Shown here: in pieces, positions 28,939 to 40,132 of the stretch
Layout: each line of letters opens with the position of its first letter
How positions within the stretch are numbered: the first letter of the stretch is position 1
The notes under the pieces: generated by a model
The model's database searches: none
Seen by the model: only the letters and a program-made list of their open reading frames with translations
What the model was told of the DNA's origin: nothing
Origin: Polynucleobacter campilacus
GTDB lineage: Bacteria > Pseudomonadota > Gammaproteobacteria > Burkholderiales > Burkholderiaceae
Assembly (NCBI RefSeq): GCF_002206625.1
Contig: NZ_NGUP01000001.1
Location: forward strand, 526,821 to 590,820
DNA: 64,000 nucleotides
Direction of reading: 5' to 3'
Position numbers and translations under genes: made by a program

Positions 28939-29283
28939 TTAGGCACCTGAACCCTCTTTGGGGCCCGCCTGTTTCAGTGGCTTGTAATCCACTCGCTCAC
29001 GCAACTCTTTACCGGGCTTGAAATGTGGAACTTTTTTTTCTGGAATCAAGACTTTATCACCTGACTTGGGATTACGACCGGTACGTGCCGGACGATGATG
29101 CAGTACAAAACTGCCAACGCCACGCAACTCAATACGCTTACCCTCAGCCAAAGCATGAGTCATGGTGTCTAACAAAGTTTTTACTGCAAGCTCCACGTCC
29201 CTAGGAAGAATCTGCGGAAATTGTTCCGCGAGGCTCTCCACGAGTTCGGAGCGAGTAATGGCTTGTTGCTCTTGATATGTCAT
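28939..29283 (-). CDS. ihfB: Integration host factor beta subunit
   Basis: A 114-residue HU/IHF-family DNA-bending protein. The family signature is intact: [50 protein letters not shown] and [15 protein letters not shown]. With IHF alpha it bends DNA at specific sites. The C-terminus has about 12 extra residues ([11 protein letters not shown]) compared with E. coli. It follows rpsA, the usual proteobacterial arrangement, and a terminator lies between the two genes. Confidence 0.96.
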   Translation of the reverse strand: MTYQEQQAITRSELVESLAEQFPQILPRDVELAVKTLLDTMTHALAEGKRIELRGVGSFVLHHRPARTGRNPKSGDKVLIPEKKVPHFKPGKELRERVDYKPLKQAGPKEGSGA

Positions 29284-29291
29284 GATCTATC

Positions 29292-29325
29292 AAAAAAATC
29301 GCCGCTCCCCCAGAGGAAAGCGGCA
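29292..29325 (-). terminator. Intrinsic terminator downstream of rpsA
   Basis: GC-rich hairpin 29300-29325: GCCGCT pairs with AGCGGC, with extra pairs toward a TCTG loop, followed on the minus strand by GATTTTTTTG. It lies between the rpsA stop and the ihfB start, only 8 bp before the latter, so it likely sets the ratio of rpsA to ihfB mRNA. Confidence 0.75.
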
Positions 29326-29333
29326 ATATTGCT

Positions 29334-31007
29334 TTAACCCTGATTGTCCATTTTTGCTTTTAACAAAGCGCCCAAATTGGTTGTGCCAGACTGCGCATCA
29401 CCTTGGAGCTTGGTCATTGCATCTTGTTGATCAGAGCTGTCTTTTGCCTTAATTGAAAGGTTGATAACACGTGACTTACGATCAATATTAATGATCATGG
29501 CAGTAACGCTATCGCCTTCTTTCAATACATTGCGTGCATCTTCAACGCGATCGGTTGAAATCTCAGAAGCACGTAAGTAAGCTTCAACTTCATCAGCCAA
29601 GTGAATAGTTGCACCCTTAGCATCAACCGCTTTCACAGTACCAGTAACAAGGCTACCCTTGTCGCTTACGGATGTGTAGTTATTGAATGGGTCACCAGAC
29701 AATTGCTTGATACCAAGAGAGATACGCTCTTTCTCAACATCAATTGCCAATACCGTGGCTTCAACTTCATCACCTTTTTTGTATTTCTTCACAGCTTCTT
29801 CGCCTGGTTCATTCCAAGAGATATCAGAGAGATGAACTAAGCCGTCGATGCCGCCAGGCAAACCAATGAACACACCAAAGTCAGTAATCGACTTGATTGC
29901 GCCAGTCAGTTTGTCGCCTTTTTGCTGAGCACGTGAGAACTCTTCCCATGGATTTGCTTTGCACTGCTTGATGCCCAAGCTAATACGACGCTTGTCTTCA
30001 TCAATATCCAGAACCATTACTTCAACTTCGGTTCCTAATGCAGTAGCTTTGCTTGGAGCAACGTTCTTGTTAGTCCAGTCCATTTCAGAAACGTGTACCA
30101 AGCCTTCGATACCAGATTCAATTTCTACGAATGCGCCGTAGTCAGTCAAATTGGTAACTTTGCCGAATAAACGGGTATTTGGTGGGTAACGACGAGCGAT
30201 ACCAACCCATGGATCATCACCAAGCTGTTTCACACCGAGTGAAACACGGTTCTTCTCTTGATCGAACTTCAAAATCTTCGCGGTTACTTCTTGACCAACA
30301 GTTAGCATCTCGCTTGGGTGACGCACGCGACGCCATGCCAAATCGGTAATGTGCAAGAGGCCATCGATACCACCGAGGTCAACGAAGGCGCCGTAATCAG
30401 TAATGTTCTTAACCAGGCCAGTAACTACTGCACCTTCTTTGAGGTTAGACATCAACTCAGCGCGCTCTTTACCTTGGCTAGCTTCAACCACTGCACGACG
30501 TGATAACACGACGTTGTTACGCTTACGGTCAAGCTTGATAACCTTAAACTCCATCGTCTTACCTTCGTAAGGGCTGGTGTCTTTGATTGGACGTGTATCA
30601 ACAAGTGATCCAGGCAAGAATGCGCGGATACCGTTCACCATGACAGTCAAGCCTCCTTTAACCTTGCCAGTAACAGTACCGGTAACGATCTCAGCTTGCT
30701 CGAGTGCTTTTTCCAAATTCATCCACGATGCCAAGCGCTTCGCTTTGTCACGGGAGAGGATGGTGTCGCCATAGCCGTTTTCAAGGGCATCGATAGCAAC
30801 AGAAACGAAATCGCCAGGAGCTACTTCAATCTCGCCAGCGTCGTTATGGAATTCTTCAACAGGAATAAACGCTTCAGACTTTAAGCCAGCGTTAACAACG
30901 ACGAAGTTATGGTCGATGCGAAGAACTTCAGCCGAAATAACTTGGCCGGTCTTCATATTCGAGCGGGTTAATGATTCTTCAAATAATTCTGCAAATGATT
31001 CAGACAT
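29334..31007 (-). CDS. rpsA: 30S ribosomal protein S1
   Basis: A 557-residue protein with six S1/OB-fold repeats that recruits mRNA to the 30S subunit. The repeats are visible as recurring blocks such as [20 protein letters not shown] (about residues 202-221), [20 protein letters not shown] and [20 protein letters not shown], each followed by a VSLGVKQL- or ISLGIKQ-type strand. The ATG lacks a clear Shine-Dalgarno sequence and is preceded by folded leader RNA (see 31024-31101), as is also known for E. coli rpsA. It sits between cmk and ihfB, the conserved gene order. Identity is secure. Confidence 0.98.
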   Translation of the reverse strand: MSESFAELFEESLTRSNMKTGQVISAEVLRIDHNFVVVNAGLKSEAFIPVEEFHNDAGEIEVAPGDFVSVAIDALENGYGDTILSRDKAKRLASWMNLEKALEQAEIVTGTVTGKVKGGLTVMVNGIRAFLPGSLVDTRPIKDTSPYEGKTMEFKVIKLDRKRNNVVLSRRAVVEASQGKERAELMSNLKEGAVVTGLVKNITDYGAFVDLGGIDGLLHITDLAWRRVRHPSEMLTVGQEVTAKILKFDQEKNRVSLGVKQLGDDPWVGIARRYPPNTRLFGKVTNLTDYGAFVEIESGIEGLVHVSEMDWTNKNVAPSKATALGTEVEVMVLDIDEDKRRISLGIKQCKANPWEEFSRAQQKGDKLTGAIKSITDFGVFIGLPGGIDGLVHLSDISWNEPGEEAVKKYKKGDEVEATVLAIDVEKERISLGIKQLSGDPFNNYTSVSDKGSLVTGTVKAVDAKGATIHLADEVEAYLRASEISTDRVEDARNVLKEGDSVTAMIINIDRKSRVINLSIKAKDSSDQQDAMTKLQGDAQSGTTNLGALLKAKMDNQG

Positions 31008-31023
31008 GTGTATTCACTTTGTG

Positions 31024-31042
31024 CCGTCAGAAGGTCCGACGG
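31024..31042 (-). promoter_or_regulatory. Hairpin in the rpsA leader
   Basis: CCGTC (31024-31028) pairs with GACGG (31038-31042) around a nine-base loop, 17 nt upstream of the rpsA ATG. The start has no clear Shine-Dalgarno, so this stem may shape S1-dependent initiation or S1 autoregulation. The role is inferred from the known behaviour of E. coli rpsA leaders; only the inverted repeat is seen. Confidence 0.4.
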
Positions 31043-31050
31043 GTTAGGTT

Positions 31051-31101
31051 AAAAAAGCCTTAAAGAAACACGCTAATGAACGCGTTGTAGAGTTTCTTAA
31101 G
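31051..31101 (-). terminator. Hairpin with T-run between cmk and rpsA
   Basis: On the minus strand CTTAAGAAAC (31101-31092) pairs with GTTTCTTTAAG (31069-31059, one bulged T), and an inner ACGC/GCGT pair extends the helix. GGC and six T residues follow at once. It follows the cmk stop and precedes rpsA, so it can act as a cmk terminator or rpsA attenuator. An rpsA promoter must then lie within or downstream of it. Confidence 0.6.
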
Positions 31102-31145
31102 ACGCCAAAACTACTTCTACAGCTCACTACCAAACAACTGACAAA

Positions 31146-31808
31146 CTAAACAATCGCAGATTGATACCAATCCAAAACTGTCTTAACTGCCTGATCTATC
31201 GATAAATCTGATGTTTCAAGCACTTTTGCACCATCTGCAACTAACAGGGGTGCGGTACCTCGACTACTATCTCTGGCATCGCGCTCCTGCAAATCTTGCA
31301 GTAAGTCGGAAAGTTTAGCAGAAATTCCCTTAGCTATCAATTGCTTATAGCGACGTTCTGCTCTGGCAGCCGCTGTTGCCGTCAAGAAAACCTTCAAAAC
31401 CGCGTCTGGGAATATCACGCTAGCCATATCCCGGCCATCTGCCACTAATCCCGGAAACTGCCGAAAACTACGTTGCAGGCCTACTAAAGCGGATCGAACC
31501 TCGGGATGAACCGCCACAGTAGAGGCTCTCAGGCCAATGTTTTCAGTACGAATAGCGTCGGTAACATCCTCGCCATCCAGAGAAATTTGACTATTTTTGA
31601 ATGAAATCAATAACTTAGGAACTAAAAGACCCAATTCTGGGCCATTTTTTGCGTCAATTCCGCGTTTTTCACTAGCAAGGGCAACTAAGCGATAGAGCGC
31701 CCCACTATCCAAATAATGAAAGCCTAGCTTTTCTGCCACCAAAGATGCAACTGTTCCCTTGCCAGAGGCAGTGGGTCCATCAATTGCAATGACTGGGTAA
31801 GAAATCAT
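31146..31808 (-). CDS. cmk: Cytidylate kinase
   Basis: A 220-residue nucleoside monophosphate kinase that converts CMP and dCMP to the diphosphates. The P-loop [20 protein letters not shown] is at about residues 7-26, followed by the substrate segment [12 protein letters not shown]. The [20 protein letters not shown] motif and [16 protein letters not shown] lid also match. It starts 4 bp after aroA ends, so it is the last gene of the aromatic biosynthesis run and is followed by a terminator-like hairpin before rpsA. Confidence 0.97.
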   Translation of the reverse strand: MISYPVIAIDGPTASGKGTVASLVAEKLGFHYLDSGALYRLVALASEKRGIDAKNGPELGLLVPKLLISFKNSQISLDGEDVTDAIRTENIGLRASTVAVHPEVRSALVGLQRSFRQFPGLVADGRDMASVIFPDAVLKVFLTATAAARAERRYKQLIAKGISAKLSDLLQDLQERDARDSSRGTAPLLVADGAKVLETSDLSIDQAVKTVLDWYQSAIV

Positions 31809-31812
31809 GTGA

Positions 31813-33138
31813 TCAACTCGCTACCTTTGCAAACTCGGCAAAGTAAGTCGGGAAAGTTTTAGCAACGCAATTAGGATCGTTAATTTTCAAAGCGTTCGGA
31901 CCAAAAGCGGCGAGCGAGAAACACATTGCCATGCGATGGTCATCATAAGTATCAATGCCCTCACCTGGTGACTTCCACTCACCTTGAGATGGGGCATTCA
32001 CCACAATATAGTCGGCACCTTCTTGTACAGTAGCGCCAACTTTTCTAAGCTCTGCTGCCATGGCGGCAATACGATCCGTTTCTTTAACGCGCCAACTCGC
32101 AATATTGGTTAAGCGCGTAGGACCTTCGGCGAAGAGTGCAGCAACAGCTAGAGTCATTGCTGCATCTGGAATTTCGGTGCAATCCATCGTGATGCCATTA
32201 AGTTTACCGCTTGCGTTTTTGACGCCCGTAATCTCAATCCAATCTTCACCAGCGCTAATGTTGGCACCCATCAATGCAAGTGCATCGGCAAAAGCGACAT
32301 CACCCTGAATACTGTCTTTACCAACACCAAGAACTCGCAAAGGGCCGCCGCCGATAGCGCCTAGCGCCAAGAAGTATGAAGCAGACGAGGCATCGCCCTC
32401 AACAGATAACTGACCAGGGCTCTTATAAACAGCATCAGATGTTTTAGCGGGAATCACAAATGACTGTGCATCAGGACAAGCAACATTCACACCAAAGCGT
32501 GCCATCAACTTTAGAGTGATATCAATATATGGTCGAGAAATCAATTCACCAACGACTTCAATACGAACCGGCTTTACCGCAATAAGTGGTAATGCCATCA
32601 ATAATGCCGTCAAGAATTGACTTGATACATCGCCACGTACTTTAACCACATCCAAGATTTTGATATCAGCAGCAGAAATCTGAATCGGGGGATAACCTTC
32701 TTGTAATTCGTATTCAATCTTAGCACCAACTTGTCGCAGACCATTGACCAAATCCCGAATCGGTCTCTCATGCATGCGAGCAACACCAGATAAGCGATAG
32801 TCACCACCTTGCATTGCAAGTGCTGCGGTCAGCGGACGAATTGCTGTGCCGGCATTACCCATGAACAAATCTGCTTTGCGTACCGGAAAGCGGCCACCAC
32901 AACCCTCAACTACGCAAACATTGTTGGCTTGGTCAGTAACAGATAAGCCAAGCTGACGAAGTGCGTTGCGCATCACCTGGGTGTCATCAGCATCCAGCAA
33001 GTTCTTTAAAGTAGTAGTGCCTGTGGAAAGCGCTGCCAGCAATAAAGCGCGATTCGAAATACTTTTGGAACCAGGCAAAATAGTCGAGCCTTGAGCTCGC
33101 TTGAATGGTCCAATCTGAATACTAGGCGAATGAGCCAT
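31813..33138 (-). CDS. aroA: 3-phosphoshikimate 1-carboxyvinyltransferase
   Basis: A 441-residue EPSP synthase, step six of the shikimate pathway, joining shikimate-3-phosphate with phosphoenolpyruvate. Signatures are [36 protein letters not shown], the [18 protein letters not shown] phosphate loop and [20 protein letters not shown]. Its ATG shares a base with the tyrA stop (TAATG), so the two are translationally coupled. No unusual residue is apparent at the Gly-containing PEP site (NAGTAIRP), which is of the class I type. Confidence 0.97.
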   Translation of the reverse strand: MAHSPSIQIGPFKRAQGSTILPGSKSISNRALLLAALSTGTTTLKNLLDADDTQVMRNALRQLGLSVTDQANNVCVVEGCGGRFPVRKADLFMGNAGTAIRPLTAALAMQGGDYRLSGVARMHERPIRDLVNGLRQVGAKIEYELQEGYPPIQISAADIKILDVVKVRGDVSSQFLTALLMALPLIAVKPVRIEVVGELISRPYIDITLKLMARFGVNVACPDAQSFVIPAKTSDAVYKSPGQLSVEGDASSASYFLALGAIGGGPLRVLGVGKDSIQGDVAFADALALMGANISAGEDWIEITGVKNASGKLNGITMDCTEIPDAAMTLAVAALFAEGPTRLTNIASWRVKETDRIAAMAAELRKVGATVQEGADYIVVNAPSQGEWKSPGEGIDTYDDHRMAMCFSLAAFGPNALKINDPNCVAKTFPTYFAEFAKVAS

Positions 33139-34019
33139 TAAGCCTCATCCAAATCTTGACGAGCTTTACTTGCTTTATTGAATAATTTTTCTAGACCCTC
33201 ACCGTCGCCCTCAGCAACTAATTTACGCATGTGGTTCACGATCAATAAATATCGATCCAACTCTTGCAGAATCGCAGCACGGTTACCTATACAAATATCA
33301 CGCCACATTTCTGGGCTAGAAGCAGCAATACGGGTGAAATCCTTAAACCCTGCGCCCACATGATCCAACTTTTGATCAGCATCTTCTGAGTTCACGACAC
33401 TGGCCATCAATGCATAAGAAAGAAGATGTGGCAGATGGGATACTGCGGCATAAATCGCATCGTGCTGCACAACACCAATCTTTTTTACTATCGAACCAAC
33501 GGACTCCCAGAAGCCCGTCATCAAGGCGATATCTTCAGGGGAGTTTTCTTGCAATGGGCAAACAATCGTTTGTTTACCTTGAAATAAATCTGCTTTAGCA
33601 GAACTAGCGCCATGCTGCGCACCACCAGCAATTGGATGGGCCGGCACAAACTGACATGCTTTCTTACCCAATACTTCTTTTGCGGCCAGAATCACATCAC
33701 CTTTAGTGCTGCCCGCATCAGTAATCATGGTTCTAGATTCAAGATGCGGTTCAAGCGCTTCAAAAGCAGCGCGCATTTGCGCCACTGGCATACACAACAC
33801 AATCACATCTGATTGCTTGGCAGCTTCTACCAAATCGACCACACCATCAATTGCACCCATCTTTTGTGCTTGATCTAAATTTGCTTTACTACGACCAACG
33901 CCTAAGACTTTCGTCACCACGCCGGCCTTTTTAAGAGCCAAACCTAAAGATGCGCCAATTAAGCCAACGCCAACAATGGTGACGGTGCCGTAATTACTAG
34001 CAGGGTTAATCATGGTCAT
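33138..34019 (-). CDS. tyrA: Prephenate dehydrogenase
   Basis: A 293-residue NAD-dependent enzyme that converts prephenate (or arogenate) to the tyrosine precursor. The Rossmann motif [20 protein letters not shown] is at about residues 13-32, followed by a central DAGSTKGDV and [20 protein letters not shown], which carries the catalytic His. It lies between hisC and aroA and overlaps aroA by one base. The cofactor (NAD versus NADP) and substrate (prephenate versus cyclohexadienyl) cannot be separated from sequence alone. Confidence 0.95.
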   Translation of the reverse strand: MTMINPASNYGTVTIVGVGLIGASLGLALKKAGVVTKVLGVGRSKANLDQAQKMGAIDGVVDLVEAAKQSDVIVLCMPVAQMRAAFEALEPHLESRTMITDAGSTKGDVILAAKEVLGKKACQFVPAHPIAGGAQHGASSAKADLFQGKQTIVCPLQENSPEDIALMTGFWESVGSIVKKIGVVQHDAIYAAVSHLPHLLSYALMASVVNSEDADQKLDHVGAGFKDFTRIAASSPEMWRDICIGNRAAILQELDRYLLIVNHMRKLVAEGDGEGLEKLFNKASKARQDLDEA

Positions 34020-34034
34020 AGATGAATATCTTTA

Positions 34035-35153
34035 TTAGGCCAAGATAGCTTTAAGTGCATCAATAAAAGCAGCATTCTCTTGAGGTAAACCAATCGAGAT
34101 ACGCAACCATTGTGGCAGGCCATAGTTACCCACAGGCCGAACGATAATGCCGCGTTTGAGCAGTTCTAAATTAATACGTTCACCTGCTTGATCATCATTG
34201 CCCACCTTTACCAACACAAAGTTTCCGGCAGATGGTAAATACTGAAGTCCTAATTGATCAAATGCTTTAGTCAGTTGTGCGTAACCTGCGCGATTGAGCT
34301 CAAAACCCTCTCTCAGAAATGCGGTGTCTTGGAACGCTGCAATTGCTGCAGCTTGGGCCAGACTATTCACATTGAATGGTTGACGAATGCGATTTAGTAA
34401 ATCGGTTAAATGAGGTTGTGCCACACCATAACCAATCCGTAAGCCAGCCAAGCCATATGCTTTTGAGAAACTGCGGGACAAAATCATATTGGGAAAACGT
34501 TTCACCCAAGCAATCGCGTCATAGCGTTGCTCTGGATTCAGGTACTCGTTATACGCCTCATCTAAAACCACCACTACATGAGTAGGCAACGCTATCAGAA
34601 AATCTTCAATTGCTTTTGCAGTGAGATAGCTGCCCGTTGGATTATTGGGGTTTGCGACAAATACTAGCTTCGCTTTTTCACCAGCGGCTTTGATCGCAGC
34701 CAGAATTGCTGGCAGGTCATGACCATAAGTCTTGGTAGGAGCTACTTCAACTGCTTTGGCGCCTAAGGCTTGGGTTGCCAGAGGGTACACAGCAAATGCA
34801 TGTCTAGAAAAAAACACTTCATCACCTGCTTGCGCAACGGCGCGTGCGGCTAACTCAAGAATGTCATTACTGCCGTTGCCTAGCGTAATCCAATCGCTTG
34901 GCACCCCTAAGCGCTCGGACAATACTTTCTTTAATTCAAAGCCATTGGAGTCTGGATAACGACCTAGATCACCAGCAGCTTTGAGCATGGCATCTTGGGC
35001 GGACTTTGGCATTCCCAAGGGATTTTCATTGGAAGCCAGTTTCACAATCTTGTTTTCATCTAAGCCGTACTCGCGCGCCACTTCACTGATGGGGCGACCA
35101 CCAACATAGGGTGCTATAGCGTGAATATGTTTAAGACCAATCTTAGAAGTCAT
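34035..35153 (-). CDS. hisC: Histidinol-phosphate aminotransferase
   Basis: A 372-residue class I/II PLP aminotransferase. Family motifs are VKLASNENPLGMPKSAQDAM, NGSNDILELAARAV, FVANPNNPTGSYLT, VVLDEAYNEYL and the PLP lysine in SRSFSKAYGLAGLRIGYG. The position between pheA and tyrA is the common arrangement in betaproteobacteria, where this enzyme may also transaminate aromatic keto acids. It is 15 bp upstream of tyrA. Identity as HisC rather than a dedicated aromatic aminotransferase is likely. Confidence 0.93.
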   Translation of the reverse strand: MTSKIGLKHIHAIAPYVGGRPISEVAREYGLDENKIVKLASNENPLGMPKSAQDAMLKAAGDLGRYPDSNGFELKKVLSERLGVPSDWITLGNGSNDILELAARAVAQAGDEVFFSRHAFAVYPLATQALGAKAVEVAPTKTYGHDLPAILAAIKAAGEKAKLVFVANPNNPTGSYLTAKAIEDFLIALPTHVVVVLDEAYNEYLNPEQRYDAIAWVKRFPNMILSRSFSKAYGLAGLRIGYGVAQPHLTDLLNRIRQPFNVNSLAQAAAIAAFQDTAFLREGFELNRAGYAQLTKAFDQLGLQYLPSAGNFVLVKVGNDDQAGERINLELLKRGIIVRPVGNYGLPQWLRISIGLPQENAAFIDALKAILA

Positions 35154-35207
35154 TCTTAGGCTTACTGATTTATTTACTAATGTATCGACAAATTTATTTT
35201 CTATAGC

Positions 35208-36287
35208 TCAGGCTGAGTGAGGATAGGAACCCAGGTTCTTGTAGAACGCTGCAGTTGCTTTTAATTCCTCTAAAGCCTTCACGACTTTGGCATCCTGTGC
35301 ATGACCGGCAATATCAATATAGAAGTGATATTCCCAGGTGCCTTTGCGGGCAGGTCTTGACTCAAAACGGTTCATGGACACCCCATGCTTTGCTAAAGGT
35401 GCCAGTAAGCGATGCACAGCGCCTGGCTGGTTATCGATCGATAAGACTAAAGACGTTTGATCTTTACCGGTTGGCTGACATTCATAGGCGCCTACTACAA
35501 CAAAGCGAGTACGGTTATGGGGATCATCCTGAATCTGTGCAGCGACAGCTTGTAAACCATAAGCCTCTTGCGCAGGATCACCAGCGATTGCAGCTAAGGA
35601 TGGATCATTAGCTGCCAAACGTGCAGCCTCAGCATTGCTACTCACTGCTTGGCGTTTTAAGTTTGGCGCATGCAGGCTTAACCATTGCTGACACTGTGCC
35701 AATGCTTGTGCATGAGCGCACACTGTTGTGACACCGTCAAGATTTCCACTCTTAGTTAAGAGGTGATGATGAATCGGCAACACTACTTCACCGCTAATGC
35801 GCATTGAAGAATCTAAGAGCAAATCTAAAGTACGTGAGATCGCGCCTTCACTAGAGTTCTCAACCGGCACCACACCAAATTGCGCGGCGCCCTTCTCTAC
35901 TGATTTGAAAACTTCGTCCAAACTTGCACAAGGCAATCCCGCAATCGAGTGGCCAAAATACGTTTGAGCAGCTTGTTCAGAGAAGGTGCCTGTTGGCCCG
36001 AGATAAGCAATTGTTTGACGAGCCTCTAAGGCTCTGCAGGCAGACATGACTTCGCGCCAAATGGCTGCAATACCATCAGGTAATAAAGGACCAGCATTGA
36101 TTTCTTGAAGACGAGCAACTACCTGGCGCTCACGCTCAGGACGAAATACTGGGGATGAGAAACCACCTTTTACATGTCCCACTTCTTGCGCTGCTTTAGC
36201 ACGCTGCGTCAGTAAATCTAAAATCTCTGCATCTAATGCATCGATTTTTTCTCGCAGGGGAGCTAAGCGCTGTTCTTCAGTACTCAT
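35208..36287 (-). CDS. pheA: Bifunctional chorismate mutase/prephenate dehydratase
   Basis: A 359-residue P-protein with an N-terminal AroQ chorismate mutase (LREKIDALDAEILDLLTQRA, residues about 10-29), a central prephenate dehydratase domain (IAYLGPTGTFSEQAAQTYFG, ENSSEGAISRTLDLLLDS and RTRFVVVG), and a C-terminal ACT domain (TSLVLSIDNQPGAVHRLLAP) that binds phenylalanine for feedback control. All three parts seem complete. The ATG shares a base with the serC stop (TAATG), so translation is coupled to serC. Confidence 0.96.
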   Translation of the reverse strand: MSTEEQRLAPLREKIDALDAEILDLLTQRAKAAQEVGHVKGGFSSPVFRPERERQVVARLQEINAGPLLPDGIAAIWREVMSACRALEARQTIAYLGPTGTFSEQAAQTYFGHSIAGLPCASLDEVFKSVEKGAAQFGVVPVENSSEGAISRTLDLLLDSSMRISGEVVLPIHHHLLTKSGNLDGVTTVCAHAQALAQCQQWLSLHAPNLKRQAVSSNAEAARLAANDPSLAAIAGDPAQEAYGLQAVAAQIQDDPHNRTRFVVVGAYECQPTGKDQTSLVLSIDNQPGAVHRLLAPLAKHGVSMNRFESRPARKGTWEYHFYIDIAGHAQDAKVVKALEELKATAAFYKNLGSYPHSA

Positions 36288-37384
36288 TAAGCCCGCCTTT
36301 CAAAATCACGCATAAATTCAATTAAAGCTTTGACACCCTCTATCGGCATTGCGTTGTAAATACTTGCGCGCATACCACCCGCAGCTTTATGACCACGCAA
36401 AGCAACTAAACCTGCAGCATTGGATTGCGCCAAAAACTGTGCATTCAAAGACTCGTCCTTTAAAAAGAAAGTGACGTTCATACGAGAACGGTATTGTTTT
36501 TCGACCCGATTCTCATACAAACTACTTTGATCCAAGAACTGATAGAGCAAGCCCGCTTTTTCTTGGTTACGCTTTTCAATAACCTTAACACCGCCCTGCT
36601 TAAGAAGCCACTTAAATCCTAGGCCAGCCATATAAATTGAAAAGGTGGGGGGCGTATTGATCATCGATTGGGTGCTGGCCTGAACAGACCAATCCCAAAT
36701 TAAGGGTGTGATCCCCATGTGGTGACCTATCAGGTCTTTGCGGACAAGCACAATCGTCACACCCGATGGGCCAATGTTTTTCTGTATACCGCCGAACCAA
36801 ACGCCACACTGCGTGACATCCATTTCTTTAGAAAGAAAATTACTAGAAATATCGGCAACTAAAGGAGTATTGCCAACATCTGGCACATCCGGAAACTCAA
36901 CACCGCCAATCGTCTCATTGGCACAGTAGAGAACATAAGCAGCATCATTCGATAGCTTCCAAGTATTTCTTGGGGGGATGGTGTTGAACTTTTCTGCAGC
37001 AGAAGATGCAGCTAAGTTTGCAGTGCCATACTTCTGCGCTTCTTTATAAGATTTTTCTGACCAGATGCCAGTAACAATGTAATCCGCCTTGGGTCCATTC
37101 TTAGCTAAAGGCATGAGATTCATTGGGATAGCTGCATTTTGTCCAAGGCCGCCACCTTGTAATAGCAAGACTTCATAGTTACTTGGAATATTCATCAAGG
37201 TGCGCAGATCCTGCACCACCTCTTCATACACCTCCATGAATTCTTTGCTGCGATGGCTAATCTCCATCACGCTTGTGCCAAGTCCACGCCAATTGAGCAT
37301 TTCATCAGCAGCCTGCTTCAACACCTCTTCAGGCAAAGTGGCCGGCCCCGCAGCGAAATTGAAGATGCGGCGGTCAAAGCTCAT
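36287..37384 (-). CDS. serC: Phosphoserine aminotransferase
   Basis: A 365-residue class V aminotransferase for serine synthesis, also used in pyridoxal phosphate synthesis. Signatures are FNFAAGPATLPEEVLKQAAD at the N-terminus, the LLLQGGGLGQNAAIPMNL cofactor region and GVWFGGIQKNIGPSGVTIVL, in which the Lys binds PLP. C-terminal GLVALRGHKAAGGMRASIYN also matches. It is 27 bp downstream of gyrA and overlaps pheA by one base. Confidence 0.97.
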   Translation of the reverse strand: MSFDRRIFNFAAGPATLPEEVLKQAADEMLNWRGLGTSVMEISHRSKEFMEVYEEVVQDLRTLMNIPSNYEVLLLQGGGLGQNAAIPMNLMPLAKNGPKADYIVTGIWSEKSYKEAQKYGTANLAASSAAEKFNTIPPRNTWKLSNDAAYVLYCANETIGGVEFPDVPDVGNTPLVADISSNFLSKEMDVTQCGVWFGGIQKNIGPSGVTIVLVRKDLIGHHMGITPLIWDWSVQASTQSMINTPPTFSIYMAGLGFKWLLKQGGVKVIEKRNQEKAGLLYQFLDQSSLYENRVEKQYRSRMNVTFFLKDESLNAQFLAQSNAAGLVALRGHKAAGGMRASIYNAMPIEGVKALIEFMRDFERRA

Positions 37385-37411
37385 CGTGTTAGCTAATTTA
37401 GTGGTGACGCC

Positions 37412-40117
37412 TTACGCGTCACCTGCCGCATCAGGGGTGGAATCGGTTGCTGGATCAGCAGATGCATCGCCCTCTTCTACTTCATCACCCTCGTCATCCG
37501 AATCGCTTTCAGCAATGCGCTGTAAACCAGAAAGACGTGTACCTTCATCAACGTTGATCAAAGTGACGCCTTGAGTTGCACGGCCCATCTCACGAATTTC
37601 AGAAACGCGGGTACGCACTAAAACACCGCCAGTGGTTATCAACATGATTTGATCTTCTGGCGATACCAATGCAGCGGCAACAACCTTGCCATTACGCTCG
37701 CTTGTCTGAATCGCAATCATGCCCTTAGTGCCACGACCATGACGCGTGTACTCTGCAATTGGAGTGCGCTTGCCATAACCATTCTCTGTAGCAGTTAATA
37801 CGCTACTCGGAACTGCAACGCCATTTGCATCCACTACTGCAGCTTGCACACCTTCAGCTTCTGCTGGAGCAACGAGCATTGCAATCACTTGATGACCATC
37901 ACCTAAGTTCATGCCACGAACACCACGTGCGGTACGGCCCATTGGACGAACGTCATTCTCATCAAAGCGCACTGCTTTACCTGCATCAGAGAACAACATC
38001 ACATCGTGTTGACCATCAGTAATTGCTGCGCCAACTAAGAAGTCACCCTCATTCAAGTCGACAGCAATAATGCCGGCTTTACGAGGATTGGAGAAATCAG
38101 ATAAACGGGTTTTCTTCACAGTACCTAAGCTAGTTGCCATAAAGACATACTGATCATCCTGATAGCCCTTGATTGGAAGAATCACGGTAATCTTTTCACC
38201 CTCAATCAAGGGGAACATATTGACAATTGGCTTACCACGTGAAGTACGGCTACCTTGCGGTACTTCCCATACCTTCAACCAATACATACGGCCACGATCA
38301 GAGAAGCAAAGGATGGCGTCATGCGTATTGGCTACGAATAGAGTATCAATCCAATCCTCATCCTTAGTGGCAGCAGCTTGCTTGCCGCGACCACCGCGTT
38401 TTTGTGCGCGGTACTCGCTCAGTGGCTGACTCTTCATATAACCTGTATGTGAAAGTGTCACCACCATATCTTGTGGAGTGATCAAATCTTCCGTAAAGAG
38501 TTCGGTAGCATTCATTTCAATAAATGAACGTCGACCACTATCACCACCTGCTTTACCAAACTCCGCTTGAACTTCTTTCAGCTCGCTTTCAATCACAGAA
38601 GTAACGCGCTCTGGCTTAGCTAATAAATCTAACAAGTCAGAGATCTCTGACATAACTTCTTTGTACTCATTAACAATCTTGTCTTGCTCAAGACCAGTCA
38701 GGCGTTGTAAGCGCATCTGCAAAATTTCTTGCGCTTGACTATCAGAGAGGCGATACAGGCCCGTGGTCTGCATGCCGTACTCAGGCAATAAGCCTTCAGG
38801 ACGATAAGCATTGCGGCCACCCGGGGTATCTGTTTCAGCACGCGCCAACATCTCGCGCACCATCGATGAATCCCAAGCTTTGCCCATTAACTCCTGCTTC
38901 GCAATTACTGGATTTGCAGCCGCTTTAATAATGGCAATGAACTCGTCAATGTTTGCCAATGCAACAGCTAAACCTTCTAGGACATGGCCACGCTCGCGCG
39001 CTTTACGCAATTCAAAAATGGTGCGACGTGTCACCACTTCACGACGATGCTGCAAGAAGTACTCCAGCATTTGCTTTAAGTTGAGTAAGCGTGGCTGGTT
39101 GTCTACTAAGGCAACCATGTTCATACCGAAGTTATCTTGTAGCTGTGTACTCTTATACAAATTATTGAGAACAACTTCCGGCACTTCACCGCGTTTGAGT
39201 TCAATCACAACGCGCATACCGGATTTATCTGACTCATCACGCAAATCAGAAATGCCTTCAACCTTTTTCTCATTCACCAACTCAGCGATACGCTCGAGTA
39301 AGTTCTTTTTATTGACCTGATATGGCAACTCATCAACGATGATGGCTTGACGTGCACCTTTATCGATATCCTCAAAGTGAGTCTTAGCGCGCATGACCAC
39401 TCGGCCGCGACCAGTGCGATATCCCTCGCGAACTCCTTGAACACCGTAAATAATGCCGGCAGTGGGGAAATCTGGGGCTGGAATAATCTCAATGAGCTCA
39501 TCAATCGTGCATTCTGGGTTATGCAAGACGTGTAAACAGGCCGTCACGACCTCATCGAGGTTATGAGGGGGGATGTTCGTCGCCATACCTACGGCAATGC
39601 CAGAACTGCCATTAATCAGCAAATTAGGCACTTTGGCAGGCAGAATCAGGGGTTCTTTCTCGCTACCGTCGTAATTTGGCCCAAAATCGACGGTTTCCTT
39701 GTCCAAATCAGCTAAAAGCTCATGGGCGATCTTGCGCAGCCGGATCTCGGTATATCGCATTGCAGCAGCGTTATCACCGTCTACAGAGCCAAAGTTGCCC
39801 TGCCCGTCAACCAGCATATAGCGCAGGGAGAAATCCTGGGCCATTCGCACAATGGTGTCATACACCGCAGAATCACCGTGCGGGTGGTATTTACCGATGA
39901 CATCGCCAACTATACGGGCAGATTTTTTGTAAGCTCGGTTCCAATCGTTGTTTAATTCATACATCGCAAATAAGACCCGGCGATGAACCGGTTTGAGACC
40001 GTCACGCACGTCTGGCAGGGCTCTGCCGACTATGACGCTCATAGCGTAGTCCAAATAGGACCGTCGCATTTCGTCTTCGAGGGATATTGGTAGTGTTTCT
40101 TTAGCGGCTTGTTCCAT
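37412..40117 (-). CDS. gyrA: DNA gyrase subunit A
   Basis: A 901-residue type II topoisomerase subunit. The breakage-reunion domain carries [39 protein letters not shown] (the quinolone-resistance region, with wild-type-like Ser and Asp around the HGDSAVYD motif) and [20 protein letters not shown] with the catalytic Tyr. The C-terminal beta-pinwheel includes the GyrA-box-like [12 protein letters not shown] and ends in an acidic tail (about 50 residues rich in Asp and Glu). The ATG lacks a Shine-Dalgarno, and a TGATATTAT extended -10 lies so close that the transcript may begin at the A of ATG. Confidence 0.98.
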   Translation of the reverse strand: MEQAAKETLPISLEDEMRRSYLDYAMSVIVGRALPDVRDGLKPVHRRVLFAMYELNNDWNRAYKKSARIVGDVIGKYHPHGDSAVYDTIVRMAQDFSLRYMLVDGQGNFGSVDGDNAAAMRYTEIRLRKIAHELLADLDKETVDFGPNYDGSEKEPLILPAKVPNLLINGSSGIAVGMATNIPPHNLDEVVTACLHVLHNPECTIDELIEIIPAPDFPTAGIIYGVQGVREGYRTGRGRVVMRAKTHFEDIDKGARQAIIVDELPYQVNKKNLLERIAELVNEKKVEGISDLRDESDKSGMRVVIELKRGEVPEVVLNNLYKSTQLQDNFGMNMVALVDNQPRLLNLKQMLEYFLQHRREVVTRRTIFELRKARERGHVLEGLAVALANIDEFIAIIKAAANPVIAKQELMGKAWDSSMVREMLARAETDTPGGRNAYRPEGLLPEYGMQTTGLYRLSDSQAQEILQMRLQRLTGLEQDKIVNEYKEVMSEISDLLDLLAKPERVTSVIESELKEVQAEFGKAGGDSGRRSFIEMNATELFTEDLITPQDMVVTLSHTGYMKSQPLSEYRAQKRGGRGKQAAATKDEDWIDTLFVANTHDAILCFSDRGRMYWLKVWEVPQGSRTSRGKPIVNMFPLIEGEKITVILPIKGYQDDQYVFMATSLGTVKKTRLSDFSNPRKAGIIAVDLNEGDFLVGAAITDGQHDVMLFSDAGKAVRFDENDVRPMGRTARGVRGMNLGDGHQVIAMLVAPAEAEGVQAAVVDANGVAVPSSVLTATENGYGKRTPIAEYTRHGRGTKGMIAIQTSERNGKVVAAALVSPEDQIMLITTGGVLVRTRVSEIREMGRATQGVTLINVDEGTRLSGLQRIAESDSDDEGDEVEEGDASADPATDSTPDAAGDA

Positions 40118-40123
40118 CTATAA

Positions 40124-40132
40124 ATAATATCA
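40124..40132 (-). promoter_or_regulatory. gyrA: Extended -10 promoter candidate for gyrA
   Basis: TGATATTAT (TG-N-TATTAT) matches an extended -10 element. Six bases separate it from the gyrA ATG, which would put the transcription start at or near the A of the ATG. No clear -35 hexamer is at 16-18 bp, as expected for extended -10 promoters. Confidence 0.4.

Noticed and set aside
37200..39955. Several plus-strand open frames opposite serC and gyrA
   Set aside because: They are antisense to well-conserved coding sequence; composition reflects codon shadows only.
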